DNA of 64,000 nt from Lonicera japonica (GCA_021464415.1 CM038466.1:19593017-19657016), one strand, 5' to 3'; positions 34,763 through 47,235 are shown, numbered from the stretch's first letter. Numbers and translations: made by a program. Notes: a model not told the origin generated them from the letters alone.

Positions 34763-36636
34763 CATATCACATTCAATAGTAAAAATTTTACAAACAAACA
34801 AATATGTGAATGGAATTATCTTATAAAATAATAAAAATATATATTTTTCATCGTCGAATGTATCATTGTATAAAATAAATCATTAATAACGGTATGGGAG
34901 AGGAAAAAATTCACCACTAAATCATTTATTGGCGTAAAATATAACCACAAAATTCCAATTTTTTTGTAGTACAAAAAATATACATTTTTGTGTCCCAAAG
35001 GCTAATTCATGACTGACCCTGAACATGTCAATTGGTTTTAGTGTCTACTTAACGTAATAACATTAATTTGAGATTATGCAAATTGGGTTTAAGTAAAGAA
35101 ATTAAGAGCCTCAAAGTATAAATAAAGAAATTAAGGCATTTCCCATAGCAGTGTAAATGTAAAAATGTAGACTCTTTTATATTTACATAATGTCTAAAAT
35201 AGGTGCCCCAGTAGTTTATAAAGTTGGTACCAAAAATTTAATCATTTATTTAATCATAGTTATCTGATGGTTGCATATTGATTGATATATATTTTCATAA
35301 AAATGAAAGTCAAACTTTTAATTTGAAATGATAGAACACTTAGTTAACTTTTTATTTACGCTAGTGATGTATAGACCCAATACTTGAGTTAAACATGCCC
35401 CCATATAATTAAGGACGTTTTCTTAAACAACTGTGCTAGCCCCACGGATCCGTCATTAAACTTATTCAAAATTACATATTTAATATTATGTATATTTCTT
35501 CTTTGAATAAAAAAATGGTATTTCATTAGTATTAAAGTTTAAATTCGATATTTCAAGTCAATATGAAAAACAAATATAAATATATCGATATTTGAACTCT
35601 AGTCTTGTCCTTATAATAAAAATAAATAAAAAAATTAAGATATATAGCATGCACCGGATCTAAGTTAATAACTGTCATAATAAATTTATTAAAATCGTCG
35701 TTGAACTGATCAACTTAATTGTGTTACTCAATAATTCTTTTTTACGCAAATCAGAGTGAAAAAAATAATTTAATTTAAATACGAGTCGTTATTAGGTTTA
35801 GCTGGACATATATGTATATATATATAGGAGAGAGACATTAGTGGTGCCCGTTTGATCAAATATCAGTGCAACACATTAGTCATTAATACCCAACTACTAA
35901 CACCCTCACTAGAACAATAACAAATCGAGCAATAATTAAACAGTAACCTAACCATCAATTTATATACATATGAGCACCAGCAATGAGGACATAGATATAT
36001 AATCACAATAAATTCTTTGCCAAAAGACAGTTATGGTGGATATGATGGTCGATCTTCATTTTTTATCTATCAATTCAAATTAAAACATGAATGTATTTTA
36101 TAACCAGTGATAAGTAAGACGAATAAGTGTAATTAAGCATTACAAAATGCATGTACAAGGGGGTTCAATGATATTATGTTTCTTTTAAATCAATGATAAG
36201 ACCAGTGTCTATGCTAAGATAGAATCAAGGGGGTTCAAGGCACTATAATTTATTTATTTTGAAACAGTTAAAATTAAATGAAAAATTAAAAATCAAACAA
36301 TCAAACAATCAAATATATCAAAACTCAAAGCTAAGCGTACTTAATTTAAGTTTATTAAACTAGGTCTAACTAAAATTAGGGTTAAATTTATTAAAATTAG
36401 GGCTAAATTTATTAAAATTGAGGCTAAAGTTATTAGGATATTAAATCAAAGATCAAACAACCAACAACCAATTAACATATAGCATCATATCAAAAAAGAT
36501 CAATTGGCTATGGGTGGAGTAACCCCTCTATTTTATATATTGCTTTAGGATGATCCATTTTTCCGATATATTATTTATAGTTTCAACCAAAACCTTACAA
36601 TAAAAACCCTAAAACTATATAATATATATTAGAGAG
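34763..36636. other. AT-rich spacer
   Basis: Contains the dispersed repeat at 35112-35190 (related to 7485-7560). From about 35690 to 36060 it is weakly similar to 37960-38240 (shared CAATAAATTCTTT.CC..AA.ACAGTTATG). No gene seen. Confidence 0.45.
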
Positions 36637-36639
36637 TTA

Positions 36640-37004
36640 GGCTATAAATAAAGATTCTCTCCTTAACAAAAAGAAGGGATGGTTATTTGGAGAGATAATT
36701 GGATGAATTTTTTCATAAGATTTTGTATAGATGATTTATATTGTGAGTAGATCACCTCCACCAAATTTTATAAAAAATTCAACCTATAAGTAGGTGAGAT
36801 GATTATCAAAAAATTTAACGGCCGATAATGTACATATATATCAATTTTTCAAAACACCCACTTCTAGGTTGAATTTTTTTTGGAGGTGATGTACTCACTA
36901 TATGAATTATCTCTACAAATTTTCATAAAAAAATTTATTAATTTACCTATCTAAATAGTCACCCCCTCTTTTTTATTAAAGTGAGTGAATCCCTCTTTAT
37001 AGCC
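36640..37004. mobile_element. Palindromic MITE, 365 bp, TSD TTA
   Basis: Starts GGCTATAAATAAAGATTC and ends with the inverted counterpart (GAATCCCTCTTTATAGCC), with direct TTA flanks at 36637-36639 and 37005-37007. The whole element folds back: arms contain TCACCTCCACCAAATTTTAT and AATTTTTTTTGGAGGTGATG. It shares the CCACCAAATTT.AT.AAAAAATTC core with the foldback at 3093-3505. Confidence 0.85.
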
Positions 37005-37007
37005 TTA

Positions 37008-39027
37008 ACTCATACTATATATATGGTACATTTCAAGTGTGTCACTTAAGTTATGCATATATTTTGAGGGAAGGGAGAGTGTGAAACGGATGAGTTTTTG
37101 GATGATTTAAAATCCTTAAGTTAAGACATTATTTAAAATTTTCCCTATAATAATAATAATAATTAGGGAGGGTCAATATAACCCCATCTTCTCACCCCCC
37201 CCCCCCCCCACCCCCCACCAACCACCACCCCTACCCCATGTCCCTCAACTGAGTAAGACTAGTTAACACTATTACATTTCCACGTCTATGGTGTATATAT
37301 ATATACATATGTCTTCCTGCATGCGAATTATGTGATGCTAAACGTGATCTATGTATAGTCCATTTATATAGTTATACTAGTTAATTTGTGCCACGAGCAA
37401 GTGAATAGTAGTTAATTATCGAAGGTGTTACTTTACAAACCATCAATTGCAACAATCACTCAATGATTAGATTCCTTCACAATTAAAAAATCACGAGATA
37501 AATTGTCAAATTACAAAATAAAAAACTAGGATTTAAACTATTTATTACTAAAGAATATATAAGATAAGAAATTAGGAACACACTCCTACTTTCATTAAAA
37601 AAATATTACTACTTTTTTAAAATAAATCTTTTTCTTGCTTAAATGTTCATAAGTATAGTTGGGACTTGAGTCATTTGATTGACAAAAAAAAAATTTGGTA
37701 AAGAATAATATTACATGCAATAAATTTATATACAAAATTAACATGAAAGCACATTAATTATATGTTTGGCTACCTAATTCTGAACGTTAATATTAAATTA
37801 TAACAAAAATTAACTTACACAAATTTAATTGTCAAATAATAAAAAGGAAAAAAAATCTCAAGACTTGAACGTACTATAGAGTTGTCTGTTATAATGGCAA
37901 GGAGTTAATTATGGAAATATAACTTTCCGAAGCTATCTAGTTCAATAATTGTTATAATAAAATCGTCCATGAATTGCACTCAGTTTTGTCAATTTTTAGT
38001 GCACCAATTAGGATAATGATATATCGAATTTAAATACGATCAGCTACACTCACTACAACCAACAACTATTAGTGTAACTCATTAATAACTCAACTGCACT
38101 CACTACAATAAACAAAGTACAAGTGGCACATTAAACAATAACCCAAGTCACTCTAATACATGTGATCATGCGCAAATAGGAAGAGAGAACAATAAATTCT
38201 TTTCCCATAACAGTTATGTTGAGTGGTCCATACTCCTTGTTAATCTATACATTCGTAAAAATTATACATTACGTGGTTGTATTTTATACCAATATTTTGT
38301 TTTAATATAAAATAATAATTTCCAACATAATTTTTTCTGCATAATATAATTCTTTTTATTCAACTATTAATTGACATTTTTACGACTATCATAATAAAAA
38401 TAGATCAATAGGGTTAAAGCTATGTGGGTCGAACACAAAACCTTTCTGTTACAAAAATAAACATATACTTCATACCAATATTAAAATTGTATAAACACAA
38501 TTACATTTACATGCCTTTTTATATGTGAATTATGTGACCATATATACAGGCGATATATGTATCACAAACTGTCTTCCCTTGAACCAATATATATGGTTGT
38601 TAATTTAGTATTAATTAATTGACGAAGATGTAATTTTTACAAATTAACTACCAATTCAAAAAATGATTGAATTAATTACTTCACGGTTAGAAAATCACAA
38701 AATATTTCCCGTCAAATTTAATAATTAATTACGTATTTATTTTTAACACTACACTTGCTTAATTAAATATCCGTAAATATAGTTGAAACTTATGTCATTT
38801 GATGAAGACAAAAACATTTGGAAATTTGGACGCAGCACGTGGATTTGAACTTAATCTAATAATTATTTTTCAATCACAATAATTTTCGGCTTCTCAGCTA
38901 TAAAAGAATATTTTATGCGAAACTTGATCTATCATACATAAATTATGATTATAGATTGGAAGCATAATGCTACATGGTAGTTTAAGAACATCAAAAATAT
39001 TTCTAGCTGGTGGTGACATAAAGGATT
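37008..39027. other. Spacer with an old, diverged duplication
   Basis: About 37320-37720 resembles 38515-38840 in order and spacing (GAATTATGTGA, TTACAAA...AC.ATCAATT, AAAAAATCAC.A.A). A C15 run and C-rich tract lie at 37195-37240. No gene seen. Confidence 0.45.
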
Positions 39028-39043
39028 TTAACTTTTATTGATT

Positions 39044-41265
39044 TTTTTTTATTTTCTTTTGGTAAATTAATTTTCATTCAACAAAACAAAGAATACATCT
39101 TACATGGGGCATACCCCAGGATTACACCAAGACTTTCTCATTGATCGATCCCCCAATTTTTACAAATAATCCAATTACAATAATTCCTCTTAGTGCTCCT
39201 TTTCGATGCTTTTGCACAAACATAGTTTCCTATTTCCTTCGTAACTTGACTAGGAAGATGAGCTTCACCTCGAAAAATCCTCCAATTCCTTTCATGCCAC
39301 ACCATGTAGATAGACACATTGAAAGCTAATTTCCCCACCCTAGCTCTAAAAGAGCTACCTTTAAATATGATACAAGCAGTTTCCAGTTCTTCACTCCATG
39401 ATCCACACCTATACCTTTCATTGCATCTATTTAGGAAACGCCCCAAACCTGACAAGCGTAACAGCACTGAAAGAATAAACGATCTATGGTTTCCGCACCA
39501 ATGCCACACAAAGCACAAGTCGAATCTACTACAACTCCCTACTGGACAAGCTCCTCTTTCATTCTCATTCTACCTTTACATGCGAGCCAAGCAATAAAAC
39601 TACATCGTGGGATATTATCCTTATGCCGGCCCAAGACACAGTGGGAAACTTCATTCGGAGTTCCTCCAACATGGTTTGACAAGAATACTCACCACTTCTA
39701 TCAAGCAGCCACTGTACTTTGTCTTCCTGGTTTTGGTTCGGGTTATAATTAGGCATATGAGTTCTAATATGAACCAAATCTCTTGAAGCAGGGGCAGGCA
39801 TACACCAAGAATTACCCCTAATAAAATATGCCACTTTGGCAGTGCTAGTACTTCCAGCATCCAAGTATATTCGAGAACCAAATTGAATTAGAGGACCAAA
39901 CGGATGCCAATAATCCATCCACATCCAAGTATCTTGCCAATTCCCAACAACATACTGAATATGACTCCAAGCAATGTCCCTAAGTTTCATAAGCTTTCTC
40001 CAAGTCCAAGAAACATCACCTTGAACCACACTAGTCCATAAATTCTTATGGCCTAACATAAAAATATGACACCATTTTACCCACATGCTATCTTTCTTCC
40101 TAGCAAGATCCCATAAATGTCTAACATATAAGCTTTGTTCCATATTACTATATTTTTAATACCCAAACCGCCTTCTTTTTTAGGGCAGCATACTTCATTC
40201 CAAGCCACCTTAGCACTATGCTACTTTAAATCCGAACCAGACCACAAAAATCTGCTAAGAATAGAATCGATATCCTTAAGCACCTTTTTAGGTAATATAA
40301 AAATGCTACTGTAATAGGCTTGCACACTATGTAAAACTGAAATAACTAGTTGGATTTTGCCAGCATAGCTCAAAGCAGTGGCAGTCCAGTTTTGCACTCT
40401 AGCAAGAATTTTCCTCGTAATATCTTCACAATCTCTAGCCTTCAGTCTGGTAGAAATCAAAGGCACTCCAAGGTACCTCACTGGAAACTCTTTAGTTTCC
40501 CCGCTGATACAATGAACTAAATCTCTCCGCAACTCCTCATCCACGCCTGCTACAAACATGTTACTCTTTTGCATGTTTGGTTTGAGACCAGACTGCTCAC
40601 CAAATGCATCCAAGGCAGCTTTGAAAATGCCAAGAGAATTACAATCAGCTCCACATAAAAGAAACAGATCATCAGCAAAAATGACGTGAGTAATGGCTAA
40701 TTGACTGCATTTAGGGTGGTAAACAAACCCCTCTTGCTAAGTATAATCCTCCAAAAAATTAGAAAAAACTTCCATAACTAAAATGAAGAGATAAGGAGAG
40801 ATGGGATCGCCTTGTCGTAAGCCTTTAGCGCCTTTAAAAAACCATCCACACAGCCATTTAAAGAAATAGAATAATGCGGGGTAGAAATACACATCATGAT
40901 CCACTCAATCATCTTATGAGGAAAATTCATAGCTTCCAACACCTTCTCTACATAGCACCATTCAACTGAGTCATAGGCTTTTTGAAGGTCCACCTTAAGA
41001 GCACAAGCTAGGCATATCATCATTCTTATGGTAACCGGCCCCTCATCAACTCTTGCATGAGAAGAATATTATCAGCAATATGCCTGCCTGCCACAAAGGC
41101 TGATTGCTGACTGCCAACAAGTAAGCTAAGATAAGGCTTTAGTTTTTGAATTAGAATTTTTGAAATGCATTTATAAACAACATTACAACAAGCAATTGGC
41201 CTAAAGTCTTTCATAGTGTTCGGCACTTGGACTTTAGGAATTAAGGATATAGATGTGGTGTTCCA
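39044..41265 (-). mobile_element. 5'-truncated L1-type LINE, TSD 16 bp
   Basis: Exact target duplication TTAACTTTTATTGATT at 39028-39043 and 41266-41281. The T-rich run next to the left copy is the poly-A tail of a minus-strand element. The coding part starts abruptly inside the reverse transcriptase at 41265, the usual 5' truncation of target-primed reverse transcription. Total 2222 bp against 5-6 kb for a full plant L1. Confidence 0.95.
39138..41264 (-). pseudogene. LINE reverse transcriptase with C-terminal zf-RVT domain, broken
   Basis: ORF2 would copy LINE RNA into DNA at the target site. In order: TSISLIPKVQVP and DFRPIACCNVVYKCISKIL (41260-41150), SAFVAGRHIADNILL, KVDLQKAYDSVEW (about 40990), [14 protein letters not shown] (about 40820, other frame), and the catalytic box FADD at 40679-40668. 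PVRYLGVPLISTRL and WTATALSYAGKIQL follow (40480-40350). The C-terminal half (40143-39138) contains STCALCGIGAETIDRLFFQC, the zinc-finger RVT signature. The endonuclease is missing through truncation. Frame changes near 41030, 40790, 40210 and 39560 inactivate it. Confidence 0.92.
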
Positions 41266-41281
41266 TTAACTTTTATTGATT

Positions 41282-43021
41282 AGATTGTGTTTGGTTGTAT
41301 TGGACACCTTCGGTTAATTTAATTAATTGCGGGGGTGCTAGTACGTCAAGGTATGAGAGTATTAACAAAGATTTAATTATTTTTGTTTATTTGAAATTCG
41401 AACTAAACAAAATCAGATCACCATACGTCTTTCGTTGCCTCAATTAAAAGGAATTGAAAGAATTAATTTAATAAAACAAGGAATTTAATAATGCTACTTA
41501 CAGAATGTTTTAGCAAATACAGTGATTTGATCGACTTGGTGAACTCACACTCGACTCAAGAGATAAACCCAGAATAGTAATGGCTGGACTAATTAATTTG
41601 GTGATTCAAAGTTTCTATTCTAAAATATACATAACAGTTAAAATGAAGATGAGAATCATAAGATAAACTCTTGTTGTGTTATTTGATGATGTTACTTAAA
41701 TGTGTATTGAAAGTGATTATCCTCGCTAGCTTATTTATAATTTCATACTCTTGAGAGTAACAACAATCCATTATTCTCTTATTCCAGCATGCAGTTGAGT
41801 AATTAATTAAGTAAACTTTTAGATGGCTACCGCGTGTCTCACTACTCTCCACTCCCTTTTGGCAGTTAACGTCCAGCGTGCTCCGCCATTTTCACCAAAA
41901 AGAAATCGTGAATGGTATCAGTGGGCTCAGTGTGATAAAGGCAAAGCCGACCCCATGTAACTAATTAATTAATGGATTTAATGTGGTGGTACATTAATTA
42001 AACAGATCGTAAATTTTGGTTTCACCCGTAAAAGTTAAACAAAAACTATCTATAATTTGTTTTAATATAGTTAAATGAAAGATTTATACAAGGTATTGAG
42101 TATCTCATCCGCACTTTCTGCAGAGGTAGTTAAAAAAAAAACGAAACACTGTAATGTACGTGTGGTAACAACTGCCATATTAATTAAATTTTAAAAACTC
42201 ACGCCCCCAACCAACACTCCTAAAGGCTACATCTATGCTATGAAAGAGACATGCGTCGTGCATGTTTGCCAAATACTGCTCTTAGAGTGCTAATAATTAC
42301 CGTATATACTATTTCTTCAGAAACATAATTATTTTATTTTATTTCTTTGGTTTTTTATTTTCTACCAGATGTTTCTATATCGAATTCGATGCAGGGTTAA
42401 TCTATGTTTGTGGATCTGAGTTTGACAAAGGCCATAATAATTTTGTACATGCTGGAGTTCGAACTCAAAACATTCACACACCATTCGTCTCAATAAATAC
42501 CCCGTAATAACCTTTTATAATTTAAAAAATAAACAATATACCATATTTCAAAATAATAATACATTGCTATTAATGAATGCGACAAAACATGCAATAATTA
42601 AAGCCAACTCTCCAAAAACATAGTATGTGTACATGCAAATGAACGAAATAACACGTTTCGTGAATGCTTTTGATATTGTACCATTATCTTATAATATTAC
42701 ACAAAGAAACATTACATATACAAACACACACATATATAATTATAATTATAATTATAATTAATTATAATTATAATTATGCTCCTTTGGCATTAATATTACA
42801 ACTTTATAACACCCCCAGTAATTCTCCTGCAACTCAATGCAAAGCAGTCATTTTTTGATTCTCAGAAACGTCTTCATTTGCACTAAAGAAAAAAATACAA
42901 AAAAAAAAAAGAAGCCAATCGAAGTATATCTACTTAACTACGATTAATCAACAAGCAATAATAACATGCAAGAGCAACAACAATAATAGTAAATTTACGA
43001 AACTCCCCCCAAAATCACAGA
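41282..43021. other. Spacer downstream of the KCS gene
   Basis: A/T-rich. The patch 41820-41960 is GC-richer but gives no recognisable frame. A perfect TAATTA-type palindromic repeat is at about 42736-42778. The first 100-150 bases adjoining 43021 probably hold the KCS 3' UTR. Confidence 0.45.
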
Positions 43022-44512
43022 TCACAGCTTCACAACATCCGGTATGTGCACGGGATACCTATGGATACAATCAATCCAAGGCCCATCGGTCGGAGTTTTG
43101 ATCGTCCGGTTACACTTCCAAACCGCACTATTACACTTAAACCCACTCCCAAACGCAATTTGCCAAATTCTATCCCCCTTCTTCATCCTCCCCTTTGCCT
43201 CGATATAACTCAACTCATACCACAACGATGAGGATGACGTGTTCCCAAACCTGTGGAGAGTCATCCTCGACGCCTCCACGTGTTCGGCCGACAGCTGTAA
43301 ATTCTTCTGAAGCTCATCAATAACCGCGCGTCCGCCCGCGTGTATGCAAAAATGCTCGAATGCCATCTTGAAATCCGGTATGTACGGCTTCCACTTCGGG
43401 TTAAAAATCTTCCGGCCAATCAAAGTGAAGAGAAATAATAGCTGCTCTGATGCAGGGAGAACGAGGGGACCGATGGTCGTTATGTTCGACTTTAGCGATT
43501 CTCCGGCTATAACCATCAGATCTTTCGACAGGTTGATCCCAACTTCACCCTGTGGGTCCTCTTCTTCGTACACGCATTTATAGGCCTTATCATCGCCACC
43601 TTTGTGCGTACGCACAACATGAACTAATTTGTACTTAGCTCGAGATTTTTCTCGGCGTTTATTTGACAGCAAAATAGCTGCCCCGCCCATACGGAAGAGG
43701 CAATTGGGTAATAGCATAGCTCTCTCTTTCCCCTTATAGTAATTCGGTGTGATTATTTCAGTACTTACAACGAGTGCGTTCGAATTCGGACGAACCTGAA
43801 GAAGATCACGCGCTAAGTCAATCGAAATTAACCCCGCGCTACATCCCATACCGGACAAATTAAAGCTCTTAATATTACTTCTTAATTTGTACTTGTTCAC
43901 CACCATAGCTGATAGTGAAGGCGTCGGCGAAAAAAGGCTGCAATTAACTATTAGTATATCGATATCTTTGGGCTTGAGATTAGTTTTGGCCATGAGCGAA
44001 TCGATGGCAGAAAAAATTACAATTCTAGCCTCGCCCCTAGCATCTTCCATAGACGGATTCGGGGGAATGTAGTGAATTGCGGGGGGCAGGCAGGTTTCCT
44101 CCCCGAGGCCAGATCGCTCGAGGATACGCATTTGGAAGTCGACGCTCTTGGGATTGTCTTTGAGAATAAGGCGGGAGTGTTCCATGAAAGTGGCGAAGGG
44201 GACGCGACAAGTTATGGGGGGCTTGTAACAGGCGTAATCAACGAGGTAAATGGGTCGGGGTTTGGACATGAAATAGATGGTGGAGACGAAGATAATGAGG
44301 AAGGAGGTGAGGAGGATGTGTACGATGTCGAGTTGAAGAGATTCGAGAGTCTCGAGGATTTGATCCGGACCCACGTTGAGGAGATGAAGGGCAAGAGCGG
44401 ACATTATGGGGATGAGAGTGAGGGTGAGGATGTGGTTGACGAGGTATTGATAACCGAGTTTTACGTACTTGAGCTTGACGGAGGTGGAGAAGTCAGGTAG
44501 TGTTTGCGGCAT
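43022..44512 (-). CDS. KCS6: 3-ketoacyl-CoA synthase, KCS6/CER6/CUT1 type
   Basis: 496 residues, complete and intronless, matching the family length (about 497). It catalyses the condensing step of the ER fatty acid elongase: malonyl-CoA plus long-chain acyl-CoA gives 3-ketoacyl-CoA. CER6-type enzymes make C26 and longer acyl chains for cuticular and pollen-coat wax. Seen: N terminus MPQTLPDFSTSVKLKYVKLG, two membrane segments (about 28-46 and 64-83), PRPIYLVDYACYKPP (85-99), catalytic Cys224 in SGMGCSAG, His303 (RTHKG), His387 and His391 (EHFCIHAGG), His420 and Asn424 (LHRFGNTSSSS), and GSGFKCNSAVWKC near the C terminus. All catalytic residues are present. NLSGMGCSAGLIS and RVPFATFMEHSRLILKD fit the KCS5/KCS6 clade better than KCS4, KCS9 or KCS11, as I remember them. 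Confidence 0.96.
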   Translation of the reverse strand: MPQTLPDFSTSVKLKYVKLGYQYLVNHILTLTLIPIMSALALHLLNVGPDQILETLESLQLDIVHILLTSFLIIFVSTIYFMSKPRPIYLVDYACYKPPITCRVPFATFMEHSRLILKDNPKSVDFQMRILERSGLGEETCLPPAIHYIPPNPSMEDARGEARIVIFSAIDSLMAKTNLKPKDIDILIVNCSLFSPTPSLSAMVVNKYKLRSNIKSFNLSGMGCSAGLISIDLARDLLQVRPNSNALVVSTEIITPNYYKGKERAMLLPNCLFRMGGAAILLSNKRREKSRAKYKLVHVVRTHKGGDDKAYKCVYEEEDPQGEVGINLSKDLMVIAGESLKSNITTIGPLVLPASEQLLFLFTLIGRKIFNPKWKPYIPDFKMAFEHFCIHAGGRAVIDELQKNLQLSAEHVEASRMTLHRFGNTSSSSLWYELSYIEAKGRMKKGDRIWQIAFGSGFKCNSAVWKCNRTIKTPTDGPWIDCIHRYPVHIPDVVKL

Positions 44513-44638
44513 TTTTTGAGAGAGAGAGAGAGAGTGAAAGGTAGAGCGAGAAAGAGGGGGGTGGGGAATATGATAGGGGTTTTAGAGGAGAGGGAAAAGG
44601 AGATTTAAAGGGGGTGGATAAAATTGGAGGAGAGGAGA

Positions 44639-44677
<39 letters not shown>

Positions 44678-44700
44678 GAATGAAGGCAGATGAGGGGGAT
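44513..44700 (-). promoter_or_regulatory. CT-rich leader and promoter region of the KCS gene
   Basis: On the minus strand the 160 bp before the KCS ATG is rich in C and T, with (CT)n runs at 44673-44641 and 44534-44518. Such tracts are common in plant core promoters and 5' leaders. No unambiguous TATA box was found in the first 200 bp. Confidence 0.5.
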
Positions 44701-45248
44701 TAAATGAAGGCTGGTTTCGCGTCGGTAGTTTAGCTGGACTATTTCAGTTGGTTTACTACTCACTAGAATCACGTTCTTTTTTTCTTTTTCTTTTTCTTTT
44801 TTTCTTTCTGAAGGTGGTTGCATCAATACATCATTACTTTTTGATCAAAACTGTTTGATTTTGCCTCTAATGGAAGAGTTCTAGCCATTTGCAAGGTTCA
44901 ATAAACTGTTTTTTTTTTTCCTTTCTGAATCACACCAAATTCGCATTTTTTTTTTGAACGGTTAAATATTTGGCATTAGGAGACATCAACACTATTTAGT
45001 TCTTAATACTGAATTTAAACAAACACTTAGTTGACTCCATTCGATGTCAACATAAAAAATGATTTAAAAAATATTTAATTTATGCGATAAGTTAAAAAAT
45101 AAGTCAAGACATGTTGTTATAATAATTCTTACTTTTTTTACTTTTTTCATGGTGAACTTTTCTTTTGGGTGAGGAAAAATGTTTTTTCCACCAAAAATAA
45201 AAGAAGATTAAGGGCATATACTCACAAGAATAAGTATGAAACACATGG
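44701..45248. other. Spacer with a left-end relic of MITE family A
   Basis: About 45028-45245 reads GACTCCATTCGATGTCAACA, then AAATAAGTCAAGACATGTTG and the ACTCACAAGAATAAGTATGA block, matching the left half of the family A MITEs. The expected right half is absent here; a similar right half lies at 46930-47020. Confidence 0.45.
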
Positions 45249-45635
45249 TGGGTATATTCCACCATAGGCTATAGTGGGTACCTCTTTAAATTTATACATT
45301 TTTGTTGTATTTGGAGGTTATGATCCGTCAAATATTGTTATATTAATTATATATAAGATGATTAGTATGATAATCAGTTGATGTTCTTACTAATTTGTGG
45401 TAAATAATGGCGCGGTATAACTTATTATGGTCTGTATGCATACACCATAGTGAATACTCTATATTATTTAAAAAATCAAAATAAATAGTTTTAATGAAAA
45501 TATTCTCAAATTGAACAATTAGTCTTTTTAACATGATCTAAACATAATTAAAATGTTAAATCAGCAATTCGAATCCTAAAGATATATTAATTTAGAGAAG
45601 TACCCACCATAACTTATCGTAGAAAATACCCAACG
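45249..45635. mobile_element. Small inverted-repeat element
   Basis: GGGTATATTCCACCATAGGC...GTGGGTACCTCTTTAAATT at the left is mirrored by AATTTAGAGAAGTACCCACC...GAAAATACCC at the right. About 387 bp, non-coding. No clear TSD. It interrupts the family A MITE relic. Confidence 0.55.
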
Positions 45636-45699
45636 TTTCACCACTCTCTCTCTCTCTCTCTATATATATATGTATTATTGTCAAAAAATTTCAAATACA

Positions 45700-46730
45700 G
45701 ACTAGTCCATACGAACCGAACTTTTTACAACGGTGTTTTGTCGCTAAAAATATCTCTCCAATATTTTAACTACAAAAAATAGTTACTAAAAAATTCAATC
45801 CGTACTAAAAATTGTCTCTTCTTATATAAAGATAATAACCGATGAAGACATATACAAAAAGCAGTCTTGCTCTAGTGGTTGTCAATGTTCTTTGTATCCC
45901 AAGTTGCAAGTGATGGCAAGTTAAAACTCTAGTGGCCTCACCGTTTTTTCCTACTTCTTTCCTCCAGCCGTATGATATTTTGTTTTTTTCTTTTCACCTC
46001 AAATGAGTTCACATTTTACATTTAAAACCAAACTTTTTGTAAACTCCTATTAACCTAATTTTAATTCAAAGTATTAGTCAACTTGCTATTTAAATCTCCA
46101 CCTTTGTCAAAGATATATGTTGTTACCTTTTAGTAATTAAGCCCCCACTAATTTAATTTTTTTCTTCTGCCCCTCCTTTTTTTTTTGTAAAACAAAGGCA
46201 TCTACGGCTATTCAAAAAACACAAATGTTACGAATATATTAAAAGGATATTTCATTCTTAATGTAAATAATTCACATACGAAAACTGAACATCAATGTGT
46301 GATTCCATCTTTAAATGTTAGTATTTCAATTTTATTAAGTCAAATTCTAAAACAATAGTTCTTTTTAATTAAACAAAATCATTGAAAATATACACAATAT
46401 ATAAATATTTATATTAGCGGTATTTGAGATTTATTTTTTATTATTGTTGAATGAAATTATTTTTCAGGTTTATTTGTTTAACTTAACGCTATTGTTTATC
46501 AAGTGCAAAGATCAAATGTTTTATTTATTTTTATCTTTAAATTTCCAATTTCATAATTAATTGTTAATGTAATTGAGTTGTGTATTTACTTTTGTTGCAT
46601 TATTTTTGCCATATATGGGACGATTTTTAGCAATAAAATTTTGCCACTAAAAGCCTAAAACATTAAAAAAATATTTTTAGCAACAAATATTTGTTGTTCA
46701 TATTCGGTCCTTACAATGAGGGTTGGATTC
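45700..46730. mobile_element. Possible non-autonomous DNA element
   Basis: CCGAAC...ACAACGGTGTTTTGTCGCTAAAAATA at about 45716-45752 is mirrored by TATTTTTAGCAACAAATATTTGTTGT...CGG at about 46668-46705. Interior A/T-rich, no coding. Ends and class are uncertain (the motif style resembles CACTA or Mutator subterminal repeats). A tRNA-like SINE scrap may lie at 45858-45950. Confidence 0.3.
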
Positions 46731-46919
46731 TTTATATAAAGGGCCCCCAAGTGAGAGGTGTTAAAATATATAATTGATACTTTATTGTATTATGCTTATA
46801 TTTTTATTGTATTATGCTTATATAATGGTTTTCTCATTATAATGTAAACAACACAACAACTATCAATTTACTATTATACTGTGAAATTCCACAAAAGGTT
46901 CACTTAAGCTCCCTCGAAA

Positions 46920-47235
46920 GTCAGGGGTGGCCTGCCACATGCCTTAACTTATTTTCTAATTTCACATATAAATTAGTCATTTTTTCTATCATTTTTCATG
47001 TGTTAATTATCAAAAGGGGCCTTTCTTTATGGGTTTTTTCATGCAAAAAAATTATTAGAAGTTAGGAAGAATTTATTTTTTCATAAAAATAAAGAAGAAT
47101 AGATGAGACACTCATAAAAATAAGCATGAGAGAAAGATCATCTCACAATATATCTCAACTTATTTTTCAACTTCTTACATAAATCATTTGTTTTTTCTCT
47201 CATTTCTCATGTTACTATCAAGCAGGTCCTTATTA
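46920..47235. repeat. Two right-half relics of MITE family A
   Basis: 46930-47020 and 47140-47235 both read (C)ATGCCTTAACTT/ATCTCAACTTATTTTTCAACTT, then TCATTTCTCATGTTA..ATCAA, the right half of family A. Neither has a complete left half. Confidence 0.5.

Noticed and set aside
44072..44500. 142-residue open frame on the plus strand opposite the KCS gene
   Set aside because: It is the antisense shadow of the KCS N-terminal coding region; composition follows the KCS codons and no independent motif is present.
45858..45990. tRNA-like SINE or tRNA gene (TCTAGTGGTTGTC, then AAGTTGCAAGTGAT); similar hints at 6718-6838, 42404-42480 and 61640-61720
   Set aside because: Only box A or B resemblances were found; no cloverleaf, no clear 3' tail and no target duplications, so none is listed as a gene.
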